Notes: generated by a model from the sequence alone, not told the origin. Shown: positions 11,620 to 21,986, counted from the first letter of the stretch. The stretch: DNA of 64,000 nt from Humulus lupulus (GCF_963169125.1 NC_084794.1:117714358-117778357); one strand, 5' to 3'. Made by a program: numbers and translations.

Positions 11620-11738
11620 GTTGTTGATATTGAGAGGCACTTGAGTTGTGGTAGAAAGGTGCTGGTTTCAGTCGAAAGATTGGAAGAATCTGAAGCAGTT
11701 TGGAACTGATTTGCTGAAGCATTTTTGGACTAGTTATG
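11620..11738 (-). pseudogene. Island of host copia gag (2)
   Basis: Minus-strand coding remnant, Ser/Gln/Asn-rich (NASANQFQTASDSSN, then SASQYQQL), between the Tekay element and the 9725-11619 solo LTR. It carries TSD copies TTATG (11734-11738) and GTTGT (11620-11624). A TAG where CAG would fit (NQSKNAS) sits right at the Tekay target site. Confidence 0.8.
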
Positions 11739-14075
11739 TGTAACACCCTGGTTACCCCAGAACCGTTACGGTGAACGATGAACCGAAAATTTGACCTGCT
11801 ACCCGAGTCCTTTGGTTAAAAATGTGTTCTAAGTGTCATTAACAGGTTAAGGTGAAAACAAACAAAAAAGGAAAGGATATGTTTTATTATATGCATAAAA
11901 ATGTTCATGGGCCCACAAGAAAATTTACAAGTTATTTACAACTCAAAAAGGTCATTACTGTTTCAAAATTACAAACCCCGCCGACCTAAGCGGCAAAAAT
12001 AGGGTAAACCCCCTAGTTCCCCTGAGAACTCTTTGGCCGTGGTGGTCAAGCGGCCGCATATGTACACATCACCACCTAATCTCTCCACTCAAGGCTGGGT
12101 GAGCTTTTCTTTCCCTTTACCTGCACCACATGAGCCAAAGTCCAGCAAGAAAACACAGCATTTTGTACAAACATTATCAAATGATTATCATTATAATCAC
12201 ACAGAGCTTATAGCTCCTAAACAGATGAGTGAATATCACTTGAGGTTCTAGTAAACCATTCTGAGTGACTGACAAGAAAGTCACTAATTAAACAGAAGAG
12301 TGGCTGCTAGGTAAGCCACTAGCCTTAAACAAATGAGAGACTGATAGGTAAGTCTCTAACTTAACAGTTGAGTGACTGATGGGTAAGTCACACAAGCGCT
12401 TATAGTATTCATTGAACTTGAGGTCGGTCCAGCATTAATGCTCTTTGAGTCATCCAATGCAGATATCGATTAGATCTAATCTTTGTTGGCTTGCGTTAAA
12501 CACGCTAAGGCCGTCCTGACTTATGAGTCAGCACTATGTGACCAGTGCCTAGTACCACCGCCAAACTTGACTAATGAGTCACAGCTTCACAGTTGATACT
12601 GACACCTTTGCCAATTCTGACTAATGAGTCAGTGCCATACACAAGTGAGCAAGATTTGCTAAGCATTCAATAATCAATCCATGTCCACATATGGGGTGCA
12701 GTTCTCTTACCTCTGGTTCGAGCTAGAAATAATAATAAGAACGACTCTTGAGAACGATCGACCTTTGCTTCCCTTAACGGTTACCTAATCACAACCAATT
12801 ATAACCTCCATTAATGAAAATCAACATGGATAGGGTCTTAACCTAAACACCACTCTCGGGACCTCGAAACATGCCCACACGGTGAGTAGATTCGATCCCG
12901 GGCCTTAAGGATTGAAACCCCAAGTCAAAAACCCTTAAAAACACTCAAAATAGGACTTTGAAGGAACAGAGTTGCACTACAATCCTGATCCCTAGCGCCC
13001 CAGTGCTATACTCAGAACCCCCAACACGCCCATTTTCCCCCTGAGTAGCACTGTAGCGCCCTAAGGTGGCCGCTATAGCGCTACCTCCAGCACAGAAATC
13101 CCCTGAAACGCCCTTATTCATCTCCTTCGATTCCCACCTGATTCCAGAGCTTCCAAAACCTATTTTTGATGCCAAATGAACCCAAAAACCATCTCAACAT
13201 ATCCCAAACACCACAACCATAAGAACCCTAGCCAAAACTCCCAACAAAACCAAGATCTCAACCTAGAAATCACAACTGCAAAACAGAAACAAAACAGGGC
13301 AAACCAGGGAATTCTATGGTTAGAAACTTACCCAAAGCTCATCTTATGAAGCCCTTCAATGGAGGAACACACTCCCAAACTCCCAAGGCTTGCTTCCCAA
13401 GCTTGAATCCTCAAGAATGGTTCAAAAATCACAAAGAAGGATGAAGAAAAGAAGGTACGAGAGAAGCTTAGAAACTTGCTCTGTTTTTCGACCTCTTCCT
13501 CAGCCAAAAATAGCTTATATCTATCCTAGGGGTGAAATGACCATTTTACCCCTAGGTCAATTTAAAGTTTCTAAAGGCTCCCACAGGCAAATTTGGTACT
13601 TTCCACCTATCTCGTTAATCATAACTAACGCTCTCCAATTCTCGCTATTCTCGATAATCTCAAACACCAATAATTCACATCCCGTTACCCTTTAGTGCCC
13701 GGTAATACTCTAATCATTAAAATCACCCCGAGACTCAACTTGAGCCCCGCCCTTAAACCTGTTGTGACTAAACCGCTAATCATTATTCCAAGATTGTCTC
13801 ATGCCGAATGGCTCGAACAAACCCACATTATAATGTGGTCTCAACATATATCACCGACATGCATACAAATATACAATTTTACCCTCAACGGGCCAAATTA
13901 CTATCACACCCCTGTAATTAAAAATGTGGACTCACATGCATGCATTTATCATCATATTATAATATAATTCCCATACACATGCATAATATCATTTAATGGC
14001 ATAATTAAACAAGTATGGCCCTCCCGCCCTACTAATCCCGCCATTAAACCACATCGAAGAATTCGGGGCATTACA
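11739..14075 (-). repeat. 3' LTR of the Tekay element
   Basis: 2337 bp. Minus-strand start TGTAATGCCCCGAATTC (14075), end CCAGGGTGTTACA (11739). The TATA-like GATATAAGCT lies near 13510 on the minus strand, with a GC-rich variable block at 12985-13085 and an intron-like pair: GGGTAAGTTTC (near 13333) and GTGGTGCAG|GTAAAG (near 12121). The first 360 bp match both arms of the palindrome at 19129-19833 with only a few percent difference. Confidence 0.88.
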
Positions 14076-14095
14076 ACTATCCCTTCCTTACAGAA
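14076..14095 (-). other. Polypurine tract of the Tekay element
   Basis: Minus strand CTGTAAGGAAGGGATAGT directly before TGTAATGCCCC, the purine run that primes plus-strand synthesis. Confidence 0.8.
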
Positions 14096-14138
14096 ATTTC
14101 GTCCTCGAAATTTACCTGAACAACTCGGGATACTGATT

Positions 14139-15659
14139 CTACATATCTGATTCCAGCTCCCAGGTCGCTTCCTCGACCTTGATGTTCCTCCACAATACCT
14201 TAACCAAAGGTATTGTCTTATTCCTGAGGACCTTATCTTTTCTGTCAAGAATCTGAACCGGCTGCTCCTCAAAGGAGAGATCTGGCTCAAGCTCCAGATC
14301 CTCATAACTCAGAATATGGCTCACATCAGATACATACCTCCGAAGAGCTAAAACATGAAATACATTATGCACGGCAGACAACGCCAGAGGCAAAGCCAAT
14401 CTGTAAGCCATTTGACCAACCCTCTCCAGGATCTCAAATGGACCTACAAATCTAGGGCTCAGCTTGCCCTTCTTCCCAAACCTTCTCTCCCCTTTCCATG
14501 GCGAGACTCTAAGGAAGACATAGTCTCCCACCTGGAACTCCACGTTCCTACGCTTGGGATCTGCATAGCTAATCTGTCTACTCTGTGAAGTAAGCATTCT
14601 AGCTCTAATCTTCTCAATAGCCTCACCGGTCCTCTGAACTACCTCAGGACCCAAGTATCTCCTTTCACCTGTCTCATCCCAATGAATGGGAGATCTGCTC
14701 TTCCTACCATACAACATCTCATAAGGTGCAACTCCAATGGTAGACTGATAACTGTTATTGTAGGAGAACTCTATCAAAGGCAAATACTTACTCCAAGATC
14801 CACCAAAGTCCAGCACACATGCTCTCAACATGTCTTCCAATATCTAGATCGTCCTCTCAGATTGCCCATCTGTCTGAGGATGATAAGCTGTACTGAACTT
14901 CAATTGTGTCCCCATGGCTTTCTGCAAACTCCCCCAAAACTTGGAAATAAAAGTAGGGTCCCGATCTGACACGATCGACCTGGGTGCTCCATGGAGGCGC
15001 ACGATCTCTCTCACATAGAGATCTGCATACTGGTCAACTATATAAATAGTCCTCACTAGCAAGAAGTGAGCTGACTTGGTGTAGCAATCCACTATCACCC
15101 AAATAGAATCATGCTGACCCACAGTCCTGGGTAAGCCCATCACAAAATCCATTGTGATGTCTTCCCACTTCCACTCTGGGATATCCAGAGGCTGTAATAA
15201 CCCTGCCGGCCTCTGATGCTCAGCCTTGACCTGTTGACATGTCAAGCACTTAGCCACATACTCTACTACATCTCTCTTCATCCCCGGCCACCAATACAAT
15301 GATCTCACATCTTGATACATCTTTGTGGTGCCTGGATGCAAAGAGTAAGGTGTAGTATGAGATTCATCCAGAACCTCTCGCCTCAAAGCAGTGTCTAATG
15401 GAACACATATCTGCCCTTTGTATCTCAACAAGCCTATCTCAGACACTGTGTAATCTCTGGATGCTCCAGCCAGAACATCCTCTCTGATCTTGATCAGTTG
15501 TGGATCACTCAACTGACCTTCCTTGATTCTCTCCAACAGCGTAGAGTGTAGCATAATATTAGCCAACTGGCCCACCAGCAACTCTATACCAGCTCTGGTC
15601 ATATCATCCGCTAACTCTCTGGCTATCAGCCTCATACCATGAATCTATCCCAGACCCTT
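14139..15659 (-). pseudogene. Tekay integrase with chromodomain-like tail
   Basis: Minus strand. HHCC zinc finger (H-T-x-x-Y-S-L-H-P-G ... CLTCQQVK, near 15360-15235), DDE core with [22 protein letters not shown] and the catalytic Glu in TDGQSERTI, then GPY/F (SPRFVGPFEILERVG) and a chromodomain-like end (KVLWRNIKVEEATWELESDM) that would target the element to modified histones. Stops: TAG at 14844-14846 right after the catalytic Glu (ERTI*ILEDML, Gln expected) and TAG at 15645-15647. All catalytic residues are still readable. The frame is the same as the upstream RT and gag. Confidence 0.9.
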
Positions 15660-16990
15660 CCGGCTTAAAGCATCAGCTACCATGTTGGCTTTTCCTGGCT
15701 AATACAGGATCTCACAATCATAATCTTTTACTAACTCCAGCCAACGCCTTTGCCTCATATTCAGATCTTTCTGGGTGAAGAAGTACTTCAGGCTCTTGTG
15801 GTCTGTATAGATCTCACATTTCTCTCCATAGAGATAATGCCTCCAAATCTTTAAAGCAAACACCACAGCCGCCAACTCCAAATCATGAGTGGGATATCTC
15901 TTTTCATACTCCTTCAACTGACGAGAAACATAAGCTATTACCTTCTCTGATTGCATCAAAACACAGCCCAATCCCTGATGAGAAGCATCGCAATAAATCA
16001 CAAACTTCTCCTGATCTGTCGGAAGACTCAGAATTGGAGCTGTAATCAATCTCTGCTTCAGTTCCTGGAAGCTGTTCTCACATTTATCTGACCACATAAA
16101 CTTCTGGCTCTTGCATGTCAGCTCAGTCAAAGCACTAGCTATCTTTGAGAACCCTTCCACGAAACGCCTATAATAACCTGTCAATCTAAGGATACTTCTA
16201 ACCTCAGAAGCATTCTTTGGCCTTGGCCAATCTCTGACCGCTTCAATCTTTGCTGGATCTACCTTAATCCCCTCCTTACTGACAATATGCCCAAGAAAGG
16301 ATACCTAAGATAACCAGAACTCACACTTCTTGAATTTAGCAAACAATCTGTGTTCTCTCAGTTTTTGTAGAACCAACCTCAGATGCTGCTCATGCTCTGA
16401 CTCAGTCTAAGAATATACCAGAATATCATCGATGAAGACGATCACAAACTGGTCCAAATAATCCTTGAACACTCTGTTCATCAAATCCATAAAAGCTGCA
16501 GGGGCATTAGTCAATCCAAATGACATGACTAAGAACTCATAATGCCCATACCTGGTACGAAAAGCAGTCTTTGGTATCTCTCCTTCCTTGACCCTCAACT
16601 GATGATAACCAGAACGAAGGTCGATCTTTGAGAATACCTTCTTACCTTGCAATTGATCGAACAGATCATCTATCCTTGGCAAATGATACTTGTTCTTAAT
16701 TGTCAGCTTATTCAGTTCTCTGTAATCAATACACATTCTCAGAGAACAATCTTTCTTCTTCACAAAGAGAACTGGTGCACCCCAAGGTGAGAAGCTAGGT
16801 CTGATAAAACCCAAATCTAACAGCTCTTGCAACTGTACCTTTAATTCTTTCAACTCAGCTGGGGCCATTCTGTAAGGCGCTCTAGACACTGGCTCTGTCC
16901 TTGGTGCCAGTTCTATAACGAACTCAATTTCTCTATGTGGTGGCAACCCTGGCAGATCTTCTGGAAATACATCTAGGAATTCACAAACAA
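15660..16990 (-). pseudogene. Tekay reverse transcriptase and RNase H
   Basis: Minus strand. RT core contains [13 protein letters not shown] [18 protein letters not shown], the palm [28 protein letters not shown] and the catalytic FIDDILVYS (near 16440-16410), all intact. Thumb and connection: [34 protein letters not shown]. RNase [45 protein letters not shown]. Stops at 16407-16409, 16305-16307 and 15699-15701 are all TAG at sites where CAG would fit. Length and order are normal for the clade. Confidence 0.9.
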
Positions 16991-17520
16991 GCCTAGTATC
17001 CTCTGGTCTCACTGGCATGACCTGAGTGGTATCAACCACACTGGCTAAAAATCCAATGCAACCTCTTTGCAATAGATCCCTGGCCCTCAACACAGAAATC
17101 ATAGGAATGCGAGGTCCATGCACAGCACCAACAAACACAAAAAGATCCTCACCTTTAGGCTCAAAGGTGACCATCTTCCTTCTGCAATCAATGGTTGCCC
17201 CATACTTTGCTAGCCAGTCCATACCCAATATCATATCAAATTCATTCATAACCAACTCTATCAAGTCCACTGACAACTCTCTGCCCTCCACTGACACCGG
17301 CAAAGATCTGACCCATCTCCTGGATACCACTAACTCTCTAGTGGGTTACAAAGTACCAAACCCCACAACATAAAAATCACAAGGCCTACACAGTCTATCA
17401 ATAATACTACTAGCAACAAAAGAGTGTGTAGCACCAGAATCAATCAACACATTATAAAGGGTTCCAGCACTAAGAAGCTGACCTGTAACAACTGAGGGGG
17501 AAGCCTCAGCTTCTACTTGA
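16991..17520 (-). pseudogene. Tekay protease region
   Basis: Minus strand. Retropepsin-like segment: VLIDSGATHSFVASS (DSGA active site, near 17445-17400), then [20 protein letters not shown] (flap and second strand). A TAA at 17346-17348 interrupts it (GFGTL*PTREL); the related element at 56911 has a Lys here. It would process Gag-Pol in the virus-like particle. Confidence 0.88.
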
Positions 17521-18683
17521 GTCAATGCGAACACTCGAGCTGGGGCTGAGTTGTCCGCCTTCCTGGGTTCTTCTTTTCTTACCTGAGGGCAATCTGTCTT
17601 AAAATGACCCACTGCTCCACACAAGTAGCAGACCTTTGCCCTACACTCTCCCAAATGATGCCTCTTGCATCTAGGGCATTCAGGATGAGTCTTCCAGGCT
17701 TCACTACCCCCTGGACGACCCATTGTAATACCACGGGGCCGCCTGTCAGGACTTGGAACTGGGAAGGTGTCAGGAACCTTCCTCTTCTGATCACTAGGGC
17801 TTACACCCCTACAAGAACCCACAAATGGAGGAGTTGTCCTCCTAAAATCCTTTCTGGCTACACTGTCATGCCAGATCTTGATCTCTGCACTCTCAGCTGT
17901 AAGTGCCTTCTCAACCACCTATTCATAGGTAGTAACCCCTGCCACAGTGGTGATACGTACATCACGGGCTAACCTAGGTTGTAGCCCCTGAAGGAATCTC
18001 TCTCTCCTCGTCCCATCAATGGGCACCAGTTCCTTGACAAACTTTTCCAAACGATCAAATTTTAAGGCGTACTCAGTGACTGATAGACTTCCCTGAAGTA
18101 GCCTAATGAATTCCTCAGCTTTAGCTGCCCTGATGGCGTCATTGTAGTATTTTTCATTAAACAAGGTCTGAAACTCTTCCCAGCTCAGGGCATTAACATT
18201 CTTGGTCTGGGTAATTACTTCCCACCAAATCCGGGCATCCTCCTGAAACATATAGGTGGCACAGGCCACCCTCTCATTACCAGCTACCCTCATAAAGTCA
18301 AGGATATTGGTAATCATGCTCATCCATTGTTCTGCCTTGGCAGGATCTACACTGCCCTCAAACACTGGAGGTTGTTGCTTCCTGAACCTTTAATAAAGAG
18401 GTTCCCATTTATTTCCTTCCTCAGGCAGCTGCTCTGCTGCTGGCACCGACACAGGAGGTGCCTCTGACACACTAGCCACTGCAGGCACTTGCTGCTGTCT
18501 TAGGAGACGAAGCTCCTCTCCCTGTTTCAACATTGTTGCCTGCAAATCATTAAACAACTGCTGCCAGTTTGCAGGAGCTGGCTGTGGAATTTGAGACTGG
18601 TCATTCTCTTGACCCTGACTATTATTATTATTCTGGCCCTGATCACTTTGGCCAGCTAAAGTGTCTGTCTGCCCTGGATTCAT
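17521..18683 (-). pseudogene. Tekay gag
   Basis: Start ATG at 18683 (MNPGQTDTLAGQ), a Gln/Asn-rich N-terminus with a short coiled coil (MLKQGEELRLLRQQQ), the retrotransposon gag core (WMSMITNILDFMRV ... ARIWWEVITQT, EFQTLFNEKYYND), and a nucleocapsid with CPRCKRHHLGECRAKVC followed by CYLCGAVGHFKTDCP, a CCHC zinc knuckle. Stops: TAA at 18390-18392 (Glu in the relative at 52230) and TAG at 17919-17921. Gag and pol are in one frame with no frameshift between them, as in many plant Tekay elements. Confidence 0.88.
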
Positions 18684-19110
18684 TCTTATTTCTGATACCT
18701 TGTTGAAACATTGATCAATATGGCTAGTCAGGTAATAATAACTAAACCTCTTGCCACCTCACGGTCCAAGAACAAGCAGAAAATTATCATATTCCATAGT
18801 CATACAATTATACAAGCAGATACATGTTTATAGAATTCAGCACTCAGCATGTATCACATAATAATTCATAATCAACAATACTAATGAGTATGTTCCAGCA
18901 ATTTCAGTACTAATTAGCACACAATTGCTGAGGATATAACATTTTAGGGCACAAGTTCAACATAGTGTCTCATGCATACATGTAAAGCATATATACTATA
19001 TTTAAGCAGTTATACTTATAACTACATAAATAGTTACCAAACCTTGAGTCGAGCTTGACTTCAGTGATGTGTGTACATGCCCAGCCAGTCTACAGGAACC
19101 TTAACCTTGG
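18684..19110 (-). other. Tekay 5' leader
   Basis: Noncoding leader between the primer binding site and the gag start. Nothing else is seen in it. Confidence 0.6.
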
Positions 19111-19125
19111 CACGCTCTGATACCA
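19111..19125 (-). other. Primer binding site of the Tekay element
   Basis: Minus strand TGGTATCAGAGCGTG, complementary to the 3' end of initiator tRNA-Met, three bases (ACT) from the LTR end TTACA at 19129. This fixes the left edge of the 5' LTR remnant. Confidence 0.92.
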
Positions 19126-19128
19126 AGT

Positions 19129-19833
19129 TGTAATGCCCTGGTTACCCCAGAACCGTTACGGTGAACGATGAACCGGAAATTTGACCCGCTACCCGAGTCC
19201 TTTGGTTAAAAACGTGTTCTAAGTGTCATTAACAAGTTAAGGTGAAAACCAACAAAAAGGAAAAGATATGTTTTATTATATGCATAAAACTGTTCATGGG
19301 CCCACAAGAACAATTTCAAGTTATTTACAACTCAAAAAGGTCATTACTGTTTCAAAATTACAAACCCCGCCGACCTAAGCGGCAAAAATAGGGTAAACCC
19401 CCTAGTTCCCCTGAGAACTCCTTGGCCGTGGTGGTCAAGCGGCCGCATATGTACACATCACCACCTAAGCTCACCCAGCCTTGAGTGGAGAGCTTAGGTG
19501 GTGATGTGTACATATGCGGCCGCTTGACTACCACGGCCAAGGAGTTCTCAGGGGAACTAGGGGGTTTACCCTATTTTTGCCGCTTAGGTCGGCGGGGTTT
19601 GTAATTTTGAAACAGTGATGCCCTTTTTGAGTTGTAAATAACTTTTAAATGTTCTTGTGGGTCCATGAACAGTTTTATGCATATAATAAAACATATCATT
19701 TCCTTTTTGTTGGTTTTTACCTTAACCTGTTAATGACACTTAGAACACGTTTTTAACCAAAGGACTTGGGTAGCGGGTCAAATTTCCGGTTCATCGTTCA
19801 CCGTAACGGTTCTGAGGTAACCAGGGCATTACA
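19129..19833. repeat. 705-bp palindrome replacing the 5' LTR
   Basis: Left arm 19129-19472 (344 bp) is the U5-side end of the LTR in the expected orientation. Right arm 19490-19833 (344 bp) is its inverted copy, ending GGGCATTACA and followed at once by TSD TTATG. The 17-bp loop is ACCCAGCCTTGAGTGGA; the inner stem ends are AAGCTC/GAGCTT. The arms differ at about ten positions, similar to their difference from the 3' LTR. U3 and the TATA box are therefore missing from the 5' side, so this copy cannot make a normal full-length transcript. Confidence 0.93.
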
Positions 19834-20823
19834 TTATGCTTGTTATAACTAGGGGGGCCAGCCATGAAGTTTATAGAACTTTTCGATGGTGTGACCCAGA
19901 ACATTGCAATGTGTGCAAAAGGGTCGATTTTTGCGCGGAGGGTAAGACTTATGAGTAGTAGAGTCTATCTTTTGAGAAGAATTTTTATCACTGGTGAGAG
20001 CAAAGGCCATGGTAGGACTGGAATCTGCAAGAGTAGTGTGTATGCTGGTTTTCTTCTTGAGTGACCAGATGAAAAACCCTGCTTAGTTCAGGCAAAGGGT
20101 CCATGAGAAGAATGCTACTCTAAACTTTTGAGTAAGAGTCTTGGAGTCCCATGAGGAAGGACATTATGTACTCCATATGGTAATGCTCCTGTAATTTCTT
20201 GACACCTCCAAATGTACAATTATTACGTGTACAAGATGGTCGATAATTGGAGAGTTCTTCCCAAATTGTCTTAAGCTTTGTGTAATACATGCTGATGGAC
20301 AAAACATCTTGCTTGAGGTTCATCGATTCCCATCGAAGATTGAAGATATGTGGCCCATTTTTTTTTTTTTTTTATGAAATCTAACTTATAAATCAACCCA
20401 GATTGCTGCAGTAGACTCATCATATAGAATGCTTGCTGAAATTTCTTTGGAAACAGAATTTAATAACCAAGAAATTACAATGTTATTGTTACGTATCCAG
20501 GTATTGTATAAAGCAGAATCAAAAATGGAGGGTTTAGGGATTGAACCATCAAGAAATCCTAGTTTATTTTTGATAGAAATTGAGAGTCGCATAGCATGAC
20601 TCCAAGAGGCATAGTTATCTTGACCTGTTAATGGTTGAGAAACTAGAATGTTGCCTGGGTTATCAACATGGTGTAGATAATAAGGGTTTGCCGAATCTTC
20701 AAGGGGATTTTTGGAATTAGCAGCCTGTGATATCTTGTTTCTTGTAACTTGTGATGTAGAAGGAGAAGAAGAATCGTCGTTTCCAGGTGCTGAACTAAGT
20801 GGGTCTCGTGGGTCAGTAGCCAT
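19834..20823 (-). pseudogene. Host copia gag
   Basis: Start ATG 20823-20821 (MATDPRDPLSS), then NPYYLHHVDNPGNILVSQPL, LTGQDNYASWSHAMRLSI and the helical gag core (YYTKLKTIWEELSNYRPSC ... HYHMEYIMSFLMGL). A zinc knuckle FCTHCNVLGHTIEKFY near 19915-19865 has its last Cys replaced by Phe. Breaks: TAA near 20388 (Gln expected), a 15-16 bp poly-A run at 20358-20373 inside codons, and a C-run frameshift at 19851-19856. It stops at the Tekay target site and resumes at 11733. Confidence 0.85.
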
Positions 20824-21084
20824 GGTAGAGAAATCGGATCTTGATCAAAGAAAGAAGCGTCGAATTCGAAGTGGAGGCAGAGACGAAAGCTGTACTTTGA
20901 ACAGAAGAAGAAAAAGGAAAAAGAAAGACAGACAAATGAAATTGGAATTGAAAAATAGGAAAAATGAAATTAGGTTTAGAAGACACCACTCGTCGGAGTT
21001 AAAAAAGAGAAGATGCGACAAAGCAAGAAAGGGGAAAATGGTGAACCAGAGAAGAGGAGGATCGACAGAGAAGCTTAACTTCTC

Positions 21085-21097
21085 ATCTCTGATACCA
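21085..21097 (-). other. Primer binding site of the host copia
   Basis: Minus strand TGGTATCAGAGAT, complementary to initiator tRNA-Met, three bases inside the LTR end (CCGCA). Confidence 0.88.
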
Positions 21098-21100
21098 TAT

Positions 21101-21308
21101 TGCGGAAGAGAGAAAACATAGGAAATACTTTATTGAATAAAACTCAATGAATAACTAAAGGGAAAGAATAATATATACAAAAGGAAAGTCCGGAAAACTT
21201 AAACAGAATACTTAACTAATTAAGACTAAGTCAAACGAATATCTATGACTAATTAACATAACACAAAGGGAAATAAAAAACTAATATTCCTAATAGTTAT
21301 TTCTTTCA
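21101..21308 (-). repeat. 5' LTR of the host copia
   Basis: 208 bp on the minus strand from TGAAAGAAATAACTATTAGG to CTCTTCCGCA. It includes AATAAA-like signals (TTCAATAAAG) and lies next to the primer binding site. The right flank GTGTA (21309-21313) should be the TSD; its partner would lie outside the window. Confidence 0.85.
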
Positions 21309-21605
21309 GTGTACGTACGTCATATGCTACCACATGATGCACTAGCTACAGCCCATGTGCTTAGTAGTACTGCTAACCATTATAAGCATTTATATACTAT
21401 AAATTATCCAATATTTAATTTTCCCTCTCTTCTCTGGCCAGTTCAAATTAATCTTCAAACCTCATTTTCCAATCAAAATTAAGTGCGTACGTAAAGATTT
21501 CAACCAAATTTCTTATGATATCTTGAGGCCATTAACAAAACCAATTTTTTTTTTTGATAGAATCATAATAAACTAAAATTACTAAAGAACGCTATTCCTC
21601 TAGAT
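21309..21605. other. Intergenic DNA
   Basis: AT-rich spacer between the copia LTR and the LINE relic. No gene or repeat recognised. Confidence 0.6.
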
Positions 21606-21619
21606 ATAATCATGCTAGA

Positions 21620-21972
21620 AATTCTTTATCTTTTGGCGGAAGCTACTGCTGTTTTGGAAGGTGTTATTAATGTCAAGGACTTGTGCTTACCCACTGTCAT
21701 CATTGAATTGGATAGCTCTACTGTTATTAAATGTTTGAAGAATCAAGTTGATGGCTTTTTTTGAGCTTTGATGTTTTGATCTGTAGGTTTAGGTCCTCGG
21801 TTTCTTTGTTTGATAACATCAATTTATGTATGTCAGCAGAGTTGCTGATCAATCTCCTCACTATTGCGCTTATGCTGCTGCTATTGCAGATAATAGCTCT
21901 CCTGACTCCTGAGTTGTTTCCTTTGTTCTGTTTTAATGAATTTTCATTTCCATTAATATATATATAATAATA
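21620..21972 (+). mobile_element. 5'-truncated LINE relic (RNase H end)
   Basis: Reads LAEATAVLEGVINVKDLCLP, TVIIELDSSTVIKCLKNQVD on the + strand, an RVT_3-type RNase H as found at the 3' end of plant L1 LINEs, then degraded frames and a TAA-rich tail (near 21957-21977). It is flanked by a 14-bp direct repeat ATAATCATGCTAGA at 21606-21619 and 21973-21986, the long duplication expected of target-primed reverse transcription. Only the last 350 bp inserted, the usual 5' truncation. Confidence 0.85.
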
Positions 21973-21986
21973 ATAATCATGCTAGA

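Larger units (their letters stand above)
11739..19833 (-). mobile_element. Tekay-clade chromovirus with palindromic 5' end
   Basis: Minus-strand Ty3/gypsy element flanked by TTATG at 11734-11738 and 19834-19838. Order: 3' LTR 11739-14075, polypurine tract, gag-pol 14139-18683, leader, primer binding site 19111-19125, then a 705-bp palindrome (19129-19833) where the 5' LTR should be. The integrase ends with a GPY/F module and a chromodomain-like tail, the mark of chromoviruses; the Gag and polymerase motifs fit Tekay/Del. The reading frame has only nonsense changes and no frameshift, so the copy is fairly young. Confidence 0.9.
6009..21308 (-). mobile_element. Ty1/copia element, host of several nested insertions
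   Basis: Minus-strand element. The 5' LTR (21101-21308), primer binding site, gag start (20823) and gag lie at the right; the gag tail, protease, integrase and beginning of RT lie at 6009-7954 and in short islands at 9680-9724 and 11620-11738. Everything else inside is later insertions, each with a 5-bp duplication. Joining the islands gives a largely continuous Gag-PR sequence (for example SASQYQQLFNLLAAQQIG across the 9725-11619 insertion). The rest of RT, RNase H and the 3' LTR must lie left of the Tat element, outside the window. The gag type (NPYYLHHVDNPG ... LTGQDNYASW) is the Retrotran_gag_3 kind found in plant copia lineages. Confidence 0.9.

Noticed and set aside
16407..17373. Open + strand frames opposite the Tekay pol
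   Set aside because: Shadows of the minus-strand RT and protease frame with no own motifs.
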